Assembly: GCF_001420005.1 (NCBI RefSeq)
Contig: NZ_LJAK01000003.1
Coordinates: 1 to 64,000 of the forward strand
Length of the DNA: 64,000 nt
Source: Loktanella sp. 3ANDIMAR09
GTDB lineage: Bacteria; Pseudomonadota; Alphaproteobacteria; Rhodobacterales; Rhodobacteraceae
Direction of reading: 5' to 3'
Position numbers and translations under genes: made by a program. Below are positions 8,613 to 19,178 of this stretch, one piece after another (the stretch's first letter is position 1; every line of letters starts with the position of its first letter). The notes under the pieces were generated by a model, which saw only the letters and a program-made list of their open reading frames with translations, made no database searches and was not told the origin of the DNA.

Positions 8613-9985
8613 CCGCGCTGTCAGACGTCACGTTCTATCCGTTCTGGCTGGATGACGGACCGGCCCCGGACAGCTGTCCGAACCTGATCGGACCGGCGGA
8701 CACCGATCTGCTGATCGTCGGGGGCGGGTTCACCGGCCTGTGGGCTGCGATTATCGCCAAACAGCGTGACCCCCGGCGCGATGTAGTGGTGATCGAGGCA
8801 GGCAAGGTCGCGCACGGGGCATCAGGGCGACCCGGTGGGATCGTATCCACATCCGTCATTCACGGACTGGGCAATGCCAAACGGGTTTTTCCGGGTGACA
8901 TGGACGTGCTGGAACGGCTGGGGATTGAAAATCTGGACGCCTGGCGCGCCACCATCGAAGCTTACGGCATCGACGCCGACCTCACTTGGGGCGGTGAAAT
9001 GACGGTTGCCGTCGATCCTGCGCATCTGCCGGACCTGAAAGAGGAATACGCGCTGCACCAGCAGCATGGCCACGACGCGGTGATGCTGGACCGTGCCGCA
9101 ACACAGGCTCAGGTTGCGTCACCCCTGTTCGAGGGTGCGATCTGGTCGCGGCAGCGGACCGGAACGGTGCAGCCTGCAAAGCTGGCCTGGGGACTCAAGG
9201 CGATTGCGCTGACGCTGGGGGTGCGGGTGCATGAACATACGCCGATGCTGTCGGTCACGGATCTGGGGGCGCAGCTGCGCATCACCACACACGACGGGCG
9301 CATCGACGCGCGGCGGGTACTGTTTGCAACCAATGCCTGGGGCGCGGGGCACAAGCACATCAAACGCTATGTCGTGGCCATGCGCGACCGGGTTCTGGCA
9401 ACCGAACCGCTGACGCCCGAACAGATGGACCGCATCGGCTGGTCCAACCGGCAAGGCATCTACGACACCCGCAAACAGCTGAACTACATGCGGCTGACCC
9501 GTGACAACCGGATCGTCTATGGCGGGCGGATCGGCTATTATTTCAACGACGCGACCGACCCGGTGGGCGACCGCCAACCGCAGGTCTACGAACGCCTGGC
9601 GGGCTATTTCGCGCAGACCTTTCCGCAGCTGGGCGACGTCAAGTTCTCGCACGCGTGGTCCGGCCCGATTGACCTGACCACCCGCATGGCGGTGCATTTG
9701 CAACCCTACTACGGCGGCAAGGGGATCTATGCGGGCGGCTATTCGGGGTTTGGCGTCACCGGGTCGCGTTTCGGCGCGCGGCTGGGGCTAGAGGCGCTGG
9801 ACCAGACCGGATCGCCCGATCTGGACCTTGCGCTGGCCAGCACGCTGCCCGGCCGCATCCCGCGCGAACCGTTCCGCTGGCTGGGGGCCGCGCTGACGAT
9901 GCACGCGCTGAACGAGGTCGATACCAAGGGCGGTTGGCGCAAGGTATGGCTCAACCTTGTCCACCGCTTTGGCTTTCCGCTTTAG
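8609..9985 (+). CDS. FAD-dependent oxidoreductase (DAO family, PuuB/OrdL-like)
   Basis: The product is 458 residues. It has an FAD-binding Rossmann motif near residue 36 (LLIVGGGFTGLWAA), a second nucleotide-binding stretch (EAGKVAHGASGRPGG) and a C-terminal GGYSGFGVTGSR that closes the FAD site. This is the DAO fold used by amino-acid and amine oxidases such as gamma-glutamylputrescine oxidase. The substrate is unknown. Four-base overlap with pxpA suggests that it acts on a compound linked to glutamate or pyroglutamate. Its TAG stop overlaps the TAA stop of the converging thiolase gene. Confidence 0.82.
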   Translation: MTALSDVTFYPFWLDDGPAPDSCPNLIGPADTDLLIVGGGFTGLWAAIIAKQRDPRRDVVVIEAGKVAHGASGRPGGIVSTSVIHGLGNAKRVFPGDMDVLERLGIENLDAWRATIEAYGIDADLTWGGEMTVAVDPAHLPDLKEEYALHQQHGHDAVMLDRAATQAQVASPLFEGAIWSRQRTGTVQPAKLAWGLKAIALTLGVRVHEHTPMLSVTDLGAQLRITTHDGRIDARRVLFATNAWGAGHKHIKRYVVAMRDRVLATEPLTPEQMDRIGWSNRQGIYDTRKQLNYMRLTRDNRIVYGGRIGYYFNDATDPVGDRQPQVYERLAGYFAQTFPQLGDVKFSHAWSGPIDLTTRMAVHLQPYYGGKGIYAGGYSGFGVTGSRFGARLGLEALDQTGSPDLDLALASTLPGRIPREPFRWLGAALTMHALNEVDTKGGWRKVWLNLVHRFGFPL

Positions 9986-11169
9986 ATCAGCTCGACCGCG
10001 ATGGCGGTGCCTTCGCCGCCGCCAATGCAGATGGATGCGACACCGCGTGTCAGGCGCCGCGCGCGCAAGGCCCCAAGCAGGGTCACGATGATCCGTGCGC
10101 CCGATGCGCCGATGGGATGCCCCAGCGCGCAAGCCCCGCCGTGGACGTTGACGCGGTCATGGGAAATGTCGCGGTCTTTCATGGCGGCCATGGGCACCAC
10201 GGCAAATGCCTCGTTGATTTCGAACAGGTCGACGTCCGCGTAGGTCCAGCCGATGCGCTCGAACAACCGGTCCATCGCGTGAATGGGGGCGGTGGTGAAC
10301 CAGCCCGGTGCCGCTGCAAAGGCCGCCTGACCCACGATCCGCGCGATGGGCTGATGCGCCTCGGCCGCGGTCGCACCGCCGATGATCAGTGCTGCCGCAC
10401 CATCGTTGATGGAGGATGACGACGCTGCCGTGATGGTGCCGTCCTTTTTGAACGCGGTGCGCAGGCCGGGAATTTTCGCAGGGTCGATCCGGCGCGGACC
10501 TTCGTCACTGTCGATGACCTGATCGCCCTTGCGGGTCTTGACCGTCACGCGGGACACCTCCCAGTCGAATGCGCCTGATGCCGCCGCCTGCTGTGCGCGC
10601 GTGACGCTGGCGATGGCGAAATCATCCTGCTGCTGGCGGGAAAAATGGTAATGCGCGGCGCAATCCTCGCCAAATGTGCCCATCGCCCGGCGGGTGCCGT
10701 CCGGGGCAATGTCATAGGCGTCCTCCAGCCCGTCCAGCATCATGTGATCCAGCATCTGTCCGTGACCGATCCGGTAGCCGCCCCGCGCCTTGGGTAGCAG
10801 GTAGGGGGCGTTCGACATGCTTTCCATGCCGCCCGCGACAACCAGTTCCGCATGGCCCAAGGCGATGGCGTCCTGCGCGAACATCGCGGCGCGCATGCCT
10901 GAACCACAGACCTTTGACACGGTGGTGCAGGGTGTGCGCTGCGCGATGCCTGCATGGATGGCGGCCTGGCGCGCGGGGGCCTGTCCCAGACCGGCGGGCA
11001 GGACATTGCCCATGAACACCTCGTCGATCTGATCGGCCGCAATGCCCGACTGCGACAGTGCTGCGGTGATCGCGGCAGCGCCCAGTTGCGTGGCCTCAAC
11101 CCCGGCCAATTCGCCCATGAATGCGCCCATCGGCGTGCGCGCGGCCCCAAAGATATAGGTCTCGGTCAT
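9982..11169 (-). CDS. Acetyl-CoA C-acyltransferase (thiolase)
   Basis: The product is 395 residues, normal for a degradative or biosynthetic thiolase. The acylated nucleophile cysteine is in KVCGSGMRAAM (about residue 90). The catalytic His and Cys are in NVHGGACALGHPIGASGAR and CIGGGEGTAIAVE near the C-terminus. ATG 11169 is preceded by AAGGGGGG. It makes or cleaves acetoacetyl-CoA or 2-methylacetoacetyl-CoA. The nearby SDR and acyl-CoA dehydrogenases suggest a role in isoleucine or short-chain acyl-CoA breakdown, but it is transcribed on the opposite strand. Confidence 0.9.
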   Translation of the reverse strand: MTETYIFGAARTPMGAFMGELAGVEATQLGAAAITAALSQSGIAADQIDEVFMGNVLPAGLGQAPARQAAIHAGIAQRTPCTTVSKVCGSGMRAAMFAQDAIALGHAELVVAGGMESMSNAPYLLPKARGGYRIGHGQMLDHMMLDGLEDAYDIAPDGTRRAMGTFGEDCAAHYHFSRQQQDDFAIASVTRAQQAAASGAFDWEVSRVTVKTRKGDQVIDSDEGPRRIDPAKIPGLRTAFKKDGTITAASSSSINDGAAALIIGGATAAEAHQPIARIVGQAAFAAAPGWFTTAPIHAMDRLFERIGWTYADVDLFEINEAFAVVPMAAMKDRDISHDRVNVHGGACALGHPIGASGARIIVTLLGALRARRLTRGVASICIGGGEGTAIAVELI

Positions 11170-11227
11170 GCTGTTCCCCCCTTGCAGACGGTGCGATCGT
11201 GCCGCGCTGCGCCGTGCGTTGCAACCG

Positions 11228-12631
11228 TCAGCATTCGGGCAGGTTGACCGCGATGCCGCCGGTCGAGGTTTCCTTGTACTTGGCGTCCATTTCACGCCCG
11301 GTTTCCAGCATCACCTGCACGCAATTGTCCAGTGGCATGAAATGCGCCCCGTCGCCGCGCAGGGCGAGGCTGGCCGCACTGACGGCCTTGATCGCGCCCA
11401 GCGCGTTGCGTTCGATACAAGGCACCTGCACCAACCCTGCTGCCGGGTCGCAGGTCATCCCAAGGTGGTGTTCCAGCGCAATCTCTGCCGCATTCTCGAT
11501 CTGCGCGTTGGTCCCGCCAAGGGCCGCGCATAACCCGGCGGCAGCCATGGCGGCGGCTGACCCCACCTCGCCCTGACAGCCGACCTCTGCGCCCGAAATG
11601 CTGGCGTTGTGTTTGATCAACCCGCCGATGGCGGCCGCCGTCAGCAGCAGATCGCGCAGGCCCTGCAATGTGGCCCCGACGCAGTGATCGCGGTAGTAGC
11701 GCCCGACGGCAGGCACCACGCCCGCCGCCCCGTTCGTAGGCGAGGTGACGACACGCCCACCGGCGGCGTTTTCCTCGTTCACGGCCATGGCGTAGACGCT
11801 CATCCAGTCGTTGGCGACATGCGGCTGGGCCAGGTTCGTGCCACGTTCTGCCAGCAGTTTGTCATGGATCGCGCGGGCCCTGCGGCGCACGTTCAACCCG
11901 CCGGGCAGAATGCCGTCGGTGGCCAGCCCACGGTCGATGCAATCGTCCATCGCGGCCCAGATCGCGTCGATTTTTGCGTCGACGGCGCGCCCGTGGATCA
12001 GCGCCTCGTTGGCGCGTTTCATCTGGGCGATGCTCTTGCCCGAAGCCTCGCCCATCGCCAACATCTCGCGCGCGGTGGCAAAGGGGTAGGGGTAGGTGTG
12101 TTCCGGCGTGCGGGCTGTCGTGCCGCCATCGCGTTCGGCCCGCAGTTCGGCCTCTGTCATCACGAAACCGCCGCCGACGGAATAATAGGTCTGGGTGTAA
12201 TAGGGGCGTCCGCCGGTATCGAACGCGCGAAACACCAGCGCATTGGCGTGCAGCTCCAGCGCAGGGCCATAGTCGAAAATCACGTCCTTGTCGGGGTCGA
12301 ACCGGAGCGGCGGCAGGCCGCCGGCCAGAATCGTTTTTGTCGCAAACAGCTCTGCATCCAGTGCCGCGGCCTTGTCCGCGTCGAATGTCGCAGGTTCCAT
12401 GCCCAGCAGACCCAGACGCACCGCGCGGTCGGTCGCGTGGCCCTTGCCGGTAAACGCCAGACTGCCGTGCAGGGTGACGGTCACAGCGCCCAGATCGCCC
12501 GCGCCGGGGATGCGTTCCACACCACCACGCAGGTCCGCCAGAAACAGCGCCGCTGCGGTCATCGGCCCCATCGTGTGGGACGACGACGGGCCGACCCCGA
12601 TTTTGAACACGTCGGTGATGGACAGGAACAT
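11228..12631 (-). CDS. sdaA: L-serine ammonia-lyase (iron-sulfur)
   Basis: The product is 467 residues, the length of the single-chain L-serine dehydratase. The start [22 protein letters not shown] is diagnostic. Cysteines for the [4Fe-4S] cluster lie in [15 protein letters not shown] and MTCDPAAG in the C-terminal half. It deaminates L-serine to pyruvate and ammonia. It stands alone, 58 bases upstream of the thiolase on the same strand and divergent from the branched-chain acyl-CoA operon. Confidence 0.95.
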   Translation of the reverse strand: MFLSITDVFKIGVGPSSSHTMGPMTAAALFLADLRGGVERIPGAGDLGAVTVTLHGSLAFTGKGHATDRAVRLGLLGMEPATFDADKAAALDAELFATKTILAGGLPPLRFDPDKDVIFDYGPALELHANALVFRAFDTGGRPYYTQTYYSVGGGFVMTEAELRAERDGGTTARTPEHTYPYPFATAREMLAMGEASGKSIAQMKRANEALIHGRAVDAKIDAIWAAMDDCIDRGLATDGILPGGLNVRRRARAIHDKLLAERGTNLAQPHVANDWMSVYAMAVNEENAAGGRVVTSPTNGAAGVVPAVGRYYRDHCVGATLQGLRDLLLTAAAIGGLIKHNASISGAEVGCQGEVGSAAAMAAAGLCAALGGTNAQIENAAEIALEHHLGMTCDPAAGLVQVPCIERNALGAIKAVSAASLALRGDGAHFMPLDNCVQVMLETGREMDAKYKETSTGGIAVNLPEC

Positions 12632-12793
12632 AGGCAGCCCTTTCGCGGAGAATTACCCCCTTATCGCGTGCTCTGCTCTGCCACGATAGGCCAAGATCGC
12701 CGCTCGGCCCGCCGGATGCGTCACGGCGCGTTATGGGTGGCGCAGGCGGCGGGCGCTGCTAGGGTGGCGGCAATTCAATCGTGGGAGGGTGTG

Positions 12794-13551
<758 letters not shown>

Positions 13552-13555
<4 letters not shown>

Positions 13556-14718
13556 CCGAATCCGCCACAGAAATCGCCGCCCGCGTCGAGGCATTCGTTC
13601 GCGACATCGTTGCACCCTTTGAAAAGGACCCACGCCGCGACGACCACAATTGCCCGACCGAGGAGGTGATCGCTGACCTGCGTGTTCTGGCCCGCAAGGC
13701 AGACGTCATGACGCCGCATATCCGCGCGGATGACAGCCACCTGACGCACCGCGAAACGGCGCAGGTGTTGATCGCATCGGGGCTGTCACCGCTGGGGCCT
13801 CTGGCCTGCAACACAGCCGCCCCGGACGAGGGCAATATCTATCTGCTGGGCAAGGTCGGGTCAGAGGACCTGAAACGCCGTTTTCTCGACCCACTGGTGG
13901 CAGGCACGGCGCGGTCCGCATTTTTCATGTCAGAGCCGTGGGAGGACGGCGGGTCCGGATCAGACCCGTCGATGATGCAGACGACCTGCAAGCCCGATGG
14001 CAATCATTGGGTCGTGAACGGGCGCAAATGCTGGATCACGGGTGCCGCACAGGCACAAATCGGGATCGTCATGGCCAAGGCCGAACAGGGGGCCTGCATG
14101 TTCCTCGTGGATTTGCCGAACCCCGCGATCCGCATCGTCCACCAGCCCAAGACGATCGACAACAGCCTGCCGGGCGGGCACTGCACCGTCGACATCGAAA
14201 ACCTGCGCATCCCCGCCGATCAGATGCTGGGCGAGCCGGGCGAGGGGTTCAAATACGCACAGGTGCGTCTGGCCCCCGCGCGGCTGACCCATTGCATGCG
14301 CTGGCTGGGGGCCTGCATCCGTTGCAACGAGATTGCGACGGATTACGCCAACCGCAGGCGGGCCTTTGGCAAACATCTGATCGACCACGAGGGCGTGGGG
14401 TTCATGCTGGCCGACAACCTGATCGACCTGCAACAGGCGCGCCTGATGATCGACTGGACCGCCGATGCGCTGGATCGCGGCGAACGGGCCGGCCGCGAAA
14501 GTTCGATGACCAAGGTCGCCGTCAGCGAGGCGCTGATGCGTGTGGCCGACCGCTGTGTGCAGGTCATGGGCGGCACGGGGGTCAGTGATGCGACCATCGT
14601 GGAACAGGTGTTCCGCGAAATCCGGGCGTTCCGCATCTACGACGGCCCGTCAGAGGTGCACCGTTGGTCGCTGGCCAAGGGGATCAAGCGGCATTGGGAA
14701 AAGTCGCAGGGCGTCTGA
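13552..14718 (+). CDS. Acyl-CoA dehydrogenase family protein
   Basis: The product is 388 residues with the three-part acyl-CoA dehydrogenase fold: helical N-domain, middle beta domain (FFMSEPWEDGGSGSDPSMM) and C-terminal helical domain (RRRAFGKHLIDHEGV and QVMGGTGVSDATIVEQVFR). The end YDGPSEVHRW is typical of a subgroup related to ACAD10/11. It removes hydrogens from an acyl-CoA and passes them to ETF. The exact chain length is not evident; the context suggests a branched or short chain. It is translationally coupled to the SDR gene. Confidence 0.87.
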
Positions 14719-14778
14719 CGCCGCAAGCCTTGCCCACAGCCTGCGTTTCGGTATCGTCCAACTTCAGGGAGGACGACC

Positions 14779-15912
14779 ATGGATTTTGCACTGACCGATG
14801 AACAATCGGCCATTTACGATATGGCCCATGCTTTTGGACAGGATCGCATCGCACCGCATGCCCGCGACTGGGAGGCCGCTGGCACCATCCCCAAGGACCT
14901 CTGGCCAGAGGTCGGCGAACTTGGGTTTGGCGGACTTTATGTGCGCGAGGAATCGGGCGGTGCGGGCCTGTCGCGGCTGGACGCGACACTGGTGTTCGAG
15001 GCGCTGTCGATGGCCTGCCCGTCGGTCGCCAGTTTCCTGTCGATCCACAACATGTGTGCTGCGATGATCGACAGCTTTGCGGACGATGCGACACGGGCGG
15101 CGCTGTTGCCTGACCTGATCGCGATGAAACGCTTTGCCAGTTATTGCCTGACCGAACCGGGGTCCGGATCGGATGCCGCTGCGATGAAATCCAGGGCTGT
15201 CCAGACCGGCAACGGCTGGGCGCTGACGGGGACCAAGGCGTTCATTTCGGGCGGTGGTTATTCGGACCTGTATATCGTGATGGCCCGCAGTGGTGACGCC
15301 GGCCCGCGTGGTATCAGCGCCTATCTGGTCGACGACGGCGCGCAGGGTTTGTCGTTCGGCGGTCTGGAGGACAAGATGGGCTGGCGGTCACAGCCGACCC
15401 GGCAGGTGCAGCTGGACGATTGCCCCGCTACCCTGCTGGGCGAGGAGGGGCGCGGTTTCGCCTATGCGATGAAAGGGCTGGACGGTGGCCGCCTGAATAT
15501 CGCCGCCAGCGCACTTGGCGGCGCACAAGCCGCGATGGATGCCACGATCGCCTATATGCGCGAACGCAAGGCTTTCGGTCAGGCGCTGACGGATTTTCAG
15601 GCGCTTCAGTTCCGGCTGGCCGAGATGGAGATCGAATTGCAGGCCGCGCGGACGTTTCTGCGGCAGGCTGCGTGGAAACTGGATACCGGCGCGCCCGATG
15701 CCACCATGTTCTGTGCCATGGCGAAAAAACACGTGACCGAGGCCGCATCACGCGTCGCAGACCAATGCCTGCAATTGCATGGCGGTTATGGCTACCTCGC
15801 TGATTACGGGATCGAAAAGATCGTGCGTGATTTGCGCGTGCATCAGATCCTCGAGGGCACGAACGAAATCATGCGTCTGATCGTGGCGCGGCAACTCTTG
15901 GCCCAGACATGA
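14779..15912 (+). CDS. Isobutyryl-CoA dehydrogenase-like acyl-CoA dehydrogenase
   Basis: The product is 377 residues. Motifs YCLTEPGSGSDAAAMKSRA (FAD/substrate loop), ERKAFGQALTDFQALQF, and LHGGYGYLADYGIEKIVRDLRVHQILEGTNEIMR (catalytic Glu region) fit short- or branched-chain acyl-CoA dehydrogenases. Closest in kind to ACAD8/isobutyryl-CoA dehydrogenase, because the next two genes encode the following steps of valine breakdown. AGGGAGG lies nine bases before the start. The stop overlaps the hydrolase start by four bases. Confidence 0.87.
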   Translation: MDFALTDEQSAIYDMAHAFGQDRIAPHARDWEAAGTIPKDLWPEVGELGFGGLYVREESGGAGLSRLDATLVFEALSMACPSVASFLSIHNMCAAMIDSFADDATRAALLPDLIAMKRFASYCLTEPGSGSDAAAMKSRAVQTGNGWALTGTKAFISGGGYSDLYIVMARSGDAGPRGISAYLVDDGAQGLSFGGLEDKMGWRSQPTRQVQLDDCPATLLGEEGRGFAYAMKGLDGGRLNIAASALGGAQAAMDATIAYMRERKAFGQALTDFQALQFRLAEMEIELQAARTFLRQAAWKLDTGAPDATMFCAMAKKHVTEAASRVADQCLQLHGGYGYLADYGIEKIVRDLRVHQILEGTNEIMRLIVARQLLAQT

Positions 15913-16940
15913 GTGAGATCGACATTCGCCGTATCGGCACAGCCGGACGGATCACGCTGAACCGACCCGATGCGCTGAACGCCCTGACCGCCGCGATGAG
16001 CGAGGCAATTGAGGCTGCGCTGAACCGCTGGGCCAGCGACTCGGCGGTCAGGCTGGTCGTAATCGACGCCTCCGGCGACAAAGCCTTCTGTGCAGGCGGC
16101 GATATTGCCGACCTCTATGCGCAAGGCACGGCTGGGCAGTTCGGATTTGGTCAGGATTTCTGGCGGCAGGAATACCGGATGAACGCGCAGATCGCGGGCT
16201 ATGGGAAACCGATCGTGACGCTTTTGCAGGGGTTCACGATGGGCGGCGGCGTCGGTGTCGGCTGCCACGCCAGCCACCGGATCGTCTGCGAAAACAGCCA
16301 GATCGCCATGCCCGAATGCAGCATCGGGTTGGTGCCCGACGTGGGCGGCTCGCATTTGCTGGGCCGCGCACCGGGGCATCTGGGTGAATACCTTGGCCTG
16401 ACGGCAGCGCGCATGGGGCCGGGCGATGCGATCCACGCGGGCTTTGCCGATCATTACGTGCCGCGCGACCGCTGGGCTGAACTGATCCACACGCTGGAAC
16501 GGACCGGTGATGTGGCGGCGGTTCATCAGGTCACGGACACCGCACCACCATCGCAAATGGCCAAGGACGCGGTCGAGATCGACGCGCTTTTTGCCCATGA
16601 CGCGCTTGGCAGTATCGTCGTGGCCTGCGGCGCGGCCGAGGGCGCTGTTGCCGAAACCGCGACCAGGGCGCTGTCGCGCAATGCGCCGCTGGCCATGGCC
16701 TGTGCCTTGCGTTTGATCCGCGCGGCGCGCGCCGGAACCGGACTGACAGAAGCCTTGCGCCAAGAGTTTCGCTATACCTTTCGCGCGCAGCAGCAGGGCG
16801 ACTTTCTCGAAGGGATACGTGCGGCGATCATCGACCGCGACCGCAATCCGGTATGGACGCACAGCACGGCAGCAGAGGTCACCAAAGCACAGATCGACGC
16901 GATGCTTGCCCCGTTGGGCGACGACGCGCTGGTGCTATGA
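15909..16940 (+). CDS. 3-hydroxyisobutyryl-CoA hydrolase (enoyl-CoA hydratase family)
   Basis: The product is 343 residues, longer than simple enoyl-CoA hydratases and right for HIBCH-type hydrolases. It has the crotonase oxyanion-hole motifs KAFCAGGDIADLY and GFTMGGGVGVGCHASHR, then MPECSIGLVPDVGGS with the catalytic Glu/Asp of the hydrolase group. It frees 3-hydroxyisobutyrate from its CoA ester in valine catabolism, just before the step catalysed by the next gene product. Overlap of four bases with the upstream dehydrogenase. Confidence 0.88.
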   Translation: MSEIDIRRIGTAGRITLNRPDALNALTAAMSEAIEAALNRWASDSAVRLVVIDASGDKAFCAGGDIADLYAQGTAGQFGFGQDFWRQEYRMNAQIAGYGKPIVTLLQGFTMGGGVGVGCHASHRIVCENSQIAMPECSIGLVPDVGGSHLLGRAPGHLGEYLGLTAARMGPGDAIHAGFADHYVPRDRWAELIHTLERTGDVAAVHQVTDTAPPSQMAKDAVEIDALFAHDALGSIVVACGAAEGAVAETATRALSRNAPLAMACALRLIRAARAGTGLTEALRQEFRYTFRAQQQGDFLEGIRAAIIDRDRNPVWTHSTAAEVTKAQIDAMLAPLGDDALVL

Positions 16941-16954
16941 ACAAAGGAACGACT

Positions 16955-17824
16955 ATGAAAATCGCTTTTATCGGTTTGGGCAATATGGGCGGTCCGATGG
17001 CGGCCAACCTGATGGCGGCAGGCCATGACGTGACGGGCTTCGATCTGGCCGCGCGTCCTGACGGCCTGCGGATGGCAGACAGTGCCGCTGCGGCCTGTGC
17101 CGGCGCGGATGTGGCGATCACCATGCTGCCCAATGGCGCGATCCTGCGCCAGGTCGCGGCCGAGGTTATTCCGGCCCTGCCAGCAGGTGCGGTGCTCTTG
17201 GATTGTTCGACCGTCGATGTGGACAGCGCCCGCGCTGTCGCGGCCGATGCGCAGGCCGCGGGTCTGGGGGCGCTGGACGCGCCGGTCTCTGGCGGCATTG
17301 GCGGCGCGCAGGGCGGCACGCTGACCTTCATGGTCGGCGGTGACGCCGATGCCTTTGCCCGTGCCAAACCGCTGTTCGACATCATGGGCCAAAAGGCCGT
17401 GCATTGCGGGCCGTCAGGCAACGGGCAGGCGGCCAAGATCTGCAACAACATGATCCTTGGCGTCACGATGATCGCCACCTGCGAGGCCTTTGCCCTTGCG
17501 GACAAACTGGGGCTGGACCGGCAGGCGATGTTCGATGTGGTCAGCACGTCCTCCGGGTCGTCGTGGTCGATGAACGCCTATTGTCCGGCACCCGGCGTCG
17601 GTCCGACTTCGCCCGCCGATAATGGCTACAGACCCGGGTTCGCCGCAGACCTGATGCTCAAGGACTTGCGCCTGTCGCAGCAGGCCGCAGAAGGGGCCGA
17701 TGCCGATACGCCACTGGGGCAGGCCGCGACCGATCTCTATCGCCGCTTTGTCGAGGATGAGGACGGTACCGGCCGCGACTTCTCCGCGATGCTCCCGCGC
17801 TTTGCCGCACGAGGCCGCGCATGA
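16955..17824 (+). CDS. mmsB: 3-hydroxyisobutyrate dehydrogenase
   Basis: The product is 289 residues. The NAD-binding start IAFIGLGNMGGPMAANL, the substrate-binding DAPVSGGIGGAQGGTLTFMVGG and the catalytic-lysine region GNGQAAKICNNMILG are those of the 3-hydroxyisobutyrate dehydrogenase family. It oxidises 3-hydroxyisobutyrate to methylmalonate semialdehyde. I chose ATG 16955, which follows AAGGA at six bases, rather than an in-frame ATG at 16937. The partner methylmalonate-semialdehyde dehydrogenase (mmsA) is not in the window. Confidence 0.92.
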   Translation: MKIAFIGLGNMGGPMAANLMAAGHDVTGFDLAARPDGLRMADSAAAACAGADVAITMLPNGAILRQVAAEVIPALPAGAVLLDCSTVDVDSARAVAADAQAAGLGALDAPVSGGIGGAQGGTLTFMVGGDADAFARAKPLFDIMGQKAVHCGPSGNGQAAKICNNMILGVTMIATCEAFALADKLGLDRQAMFDVVSTSSGSSWSMNAYCPAPGVGPTSPADNGYRPGFAADLMLKDLRLSQQAAEGADADTPLGQAATDLYRRFVEDEDGTGRDFSAMLPRFAARGRA

Positions 17825-18273
17825 GCGGTCTGTGGTATGACCAATTCCGCGTGGGGCAGGTCATCACCCATGCCATCCGCCGCACGGTGACAGAGGCTGA
17901 CAATATCACCTTTACCACGGCCACGATGAATCCCGCCGCGCTGCATCTGGATTATGCCGCTGCCGCTGAAACAGAATTTGGCCAGCCGCTGGTGAATTCA
18001 CTGTTCACCCTGGGGCTTGTGGTGGGCATTTCGGTGCATGAAACGACATTGGGCACCACGGTCGGCAATCTGGGGTTCGAACGCACGACCTTTCCATCGC
18101 CAGTGTTCTACGGCGACACGATCCGGGTCGAAACCGAGGTGCTGGCCATGCGCGAAAGCAAGTCGCGCCCGACCCAAGGGATCGTTACCTTTGTGCATCG
18201 CGGCCTGAACCAGCGCGACCAACTGGTCTGCGAGGCGACCCGCAACGCGCTGATGCGCAAGGCCCCCGCATGA
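17821..18273 (+). CDS. MaoC-like hot-dog-fold dehydratase (150 aa)
   Basis: The product is a single hot-dog domain of the MaoC/(R)-specific hydratase type. The active-site helix is recognisable as TMNPAALHLDYAAAAETEFG (about residues 35-55), with the His and Asn/Asp expected in this family. It probably hydrates a 2,3-unsaturated acyl-CoA. It is sandwiched with four-base overlaps between mmsB and a CoA-ester lyase, so hydratase plus lyase would form a hydrate-then-cleave pair, as in mesaconyl-CoA or itaconyl-CoA metabolism. The substrate is not determined. Confidence 0.82.
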   Translation: MSGLWYDQFRVGQVITHAIRRTVTEADNITFTTATMNPAALHLDYAAAAETEFGQPLVNSLFTLGLVVGISVHETTLGTTVGNLGFERTTFPSPVFYGDTIRVETEVLAMRESKSRPTQGIVTFVHRGLNQRDQLVCEATRNALMRKAPA

Positions 18274-19142
18274 GGATGCGGTCCTGGCTGTTCGTGCCCG
18301 CGGATTCCGAACGCAAGTTCGCCAAGGCACAGGGCATCGGTGCCGATGTGCTGATCCTTGACCTCGAGGATTCGGTTGCCGCCGGCCACAAGGCTGCGGC
18401 GCGCGCGGGGTTGTCCTCATGGATCACCCCGAACCCTCGCGATTGGGCGTTCTTTGTGCGCGTCAACCCGCTGGACAGTGGGCTGACGCAGGACGACCTG
18501 CGCGCTGTCGTGCGTCCCGGGCTCGACGGTGTGGTTTTACCCAAAGCCAGTGGCGGCACCGATGTCGCACGGCTGGCCGAAATGATCACACCACTGGAAC
18601 AGGCGGCAGGCATGCCGCCTAACAGTGTCAGGATCATGGTGATCGCGACCGAAACGCCTGCGGCCGTCTTTGCGCTGGGCAGCTATGCCCCGGCACACCC
18701 GCGCCTCGTTGCCATGACCTGGGGGGCAGAGGATCTGGCAGCAGAGCTTGGCGCGACCAGCAACCGTGACGCGCATGGCACCCTGACCACGCCCTACCGG
18801 ATGGTGCGCGATCTGTGCCTTTTGGGCGCGGCCAATGCAGGTGTCGCAGCCATCGAGACATTGCACGCTGATTTTCGCGACGCCGATGGTTTTCGACAGA
18901 CGGGTCGCGCCGCCCGCCGCGACGGATTTGTCGGACGGTTGGCGATACATCCTGCACAGGTCGATGCGATCCACGCTGATTTCACGCCGACCGACGCACA
19001 GATCGCACTGGCACGCCGCGTCGTGCAGGCCTTTGCCGATCAGCCTGACGTCGGAACCATCGGCATCGACGGCAAGATGTATGACATGCCGCACCTGAAA
19101 CAGGCAAAACGGCTTCTGGCGGGCCTGCCTTCTTCTGGTTGA
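18270..19142 (+). CDS. HpcH/HpaI-CitE family CoA-ester lyase
   Basis: The product is 290 residues with the CitE/malyl-CoA lyase TIM-barrel motifs: SWLFVPADSERKFAKA at the start, VLILDLEDSVAAGHK (Mg2+-binding Glu), VIATETPAAVFAL and MTWGAEDLAAEL. Members cleave citramalyl-, malyl- or methylmalyl-CoA. It is the last gene of the branched-chain acyl-CoA operon. Its 3' end runs into a hairpin/GGATATTT element that belongs to the converging transglycosylase gene. A second, different CitE-like gene lies at 37144. Confidence 0.85.
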   Translation: MRMRSWLFVPADSERKFAKAQGIGADVLILDLEDSVAAGHKAAARAGLSSWITPNPRDWAFFVRVNPLDSGLTQDDLRAVVRPGLDGVVLPKASGGTDVARLAEMITPLEQAAGMPPNSVRIMVIATETPAAVFALGSYAPAHPRLVAMTWGAEDLAAELGATSNRDAHGTLTTPYRMVRDLCLLGAANAGVAAIETLHADFRDADGFRQTGRAARRDGFVGRLAIHPAQVDAIHADFTPTDAQIALARRVVQAFADQPDVGTIGIDGKMYDMPHLKQAKRLLAGLPSSG

Positions 19143-19176
19143 AAATATCCTGGGGGTACGGGGGCAAGGCCCCCGT
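19131..19176 (-). repeat. 3'-end element copy A: GC hairpin plus GGATATTT box
   Basis: On the minus strand a perfect hairpin, ACGGGGGC (19176-19169) with GCCCCCGT (19165-19158), is followed by CCCCC-AGGATATTTTCAACC. It begins three bases after the stop codon of the minus-strand transglycosylase gene and overlaps the end of the opposite CoA-lyase gene. It shares layout and the GGATATTT box with copies at 24413 and 63404 and may act as a terminator or 3'-stability element. Confidence 0.7.
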
Positions 19177-19178
19177 GA

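Noticed and set aside
11609-12793. Long plus-strand frame running from inside sdaA into the SDR gene
   Set aside because: The first 390 codons are antisense to sdaA; only the part from 12794 on is a real gene with an SDR start and a ribosome-binding site.
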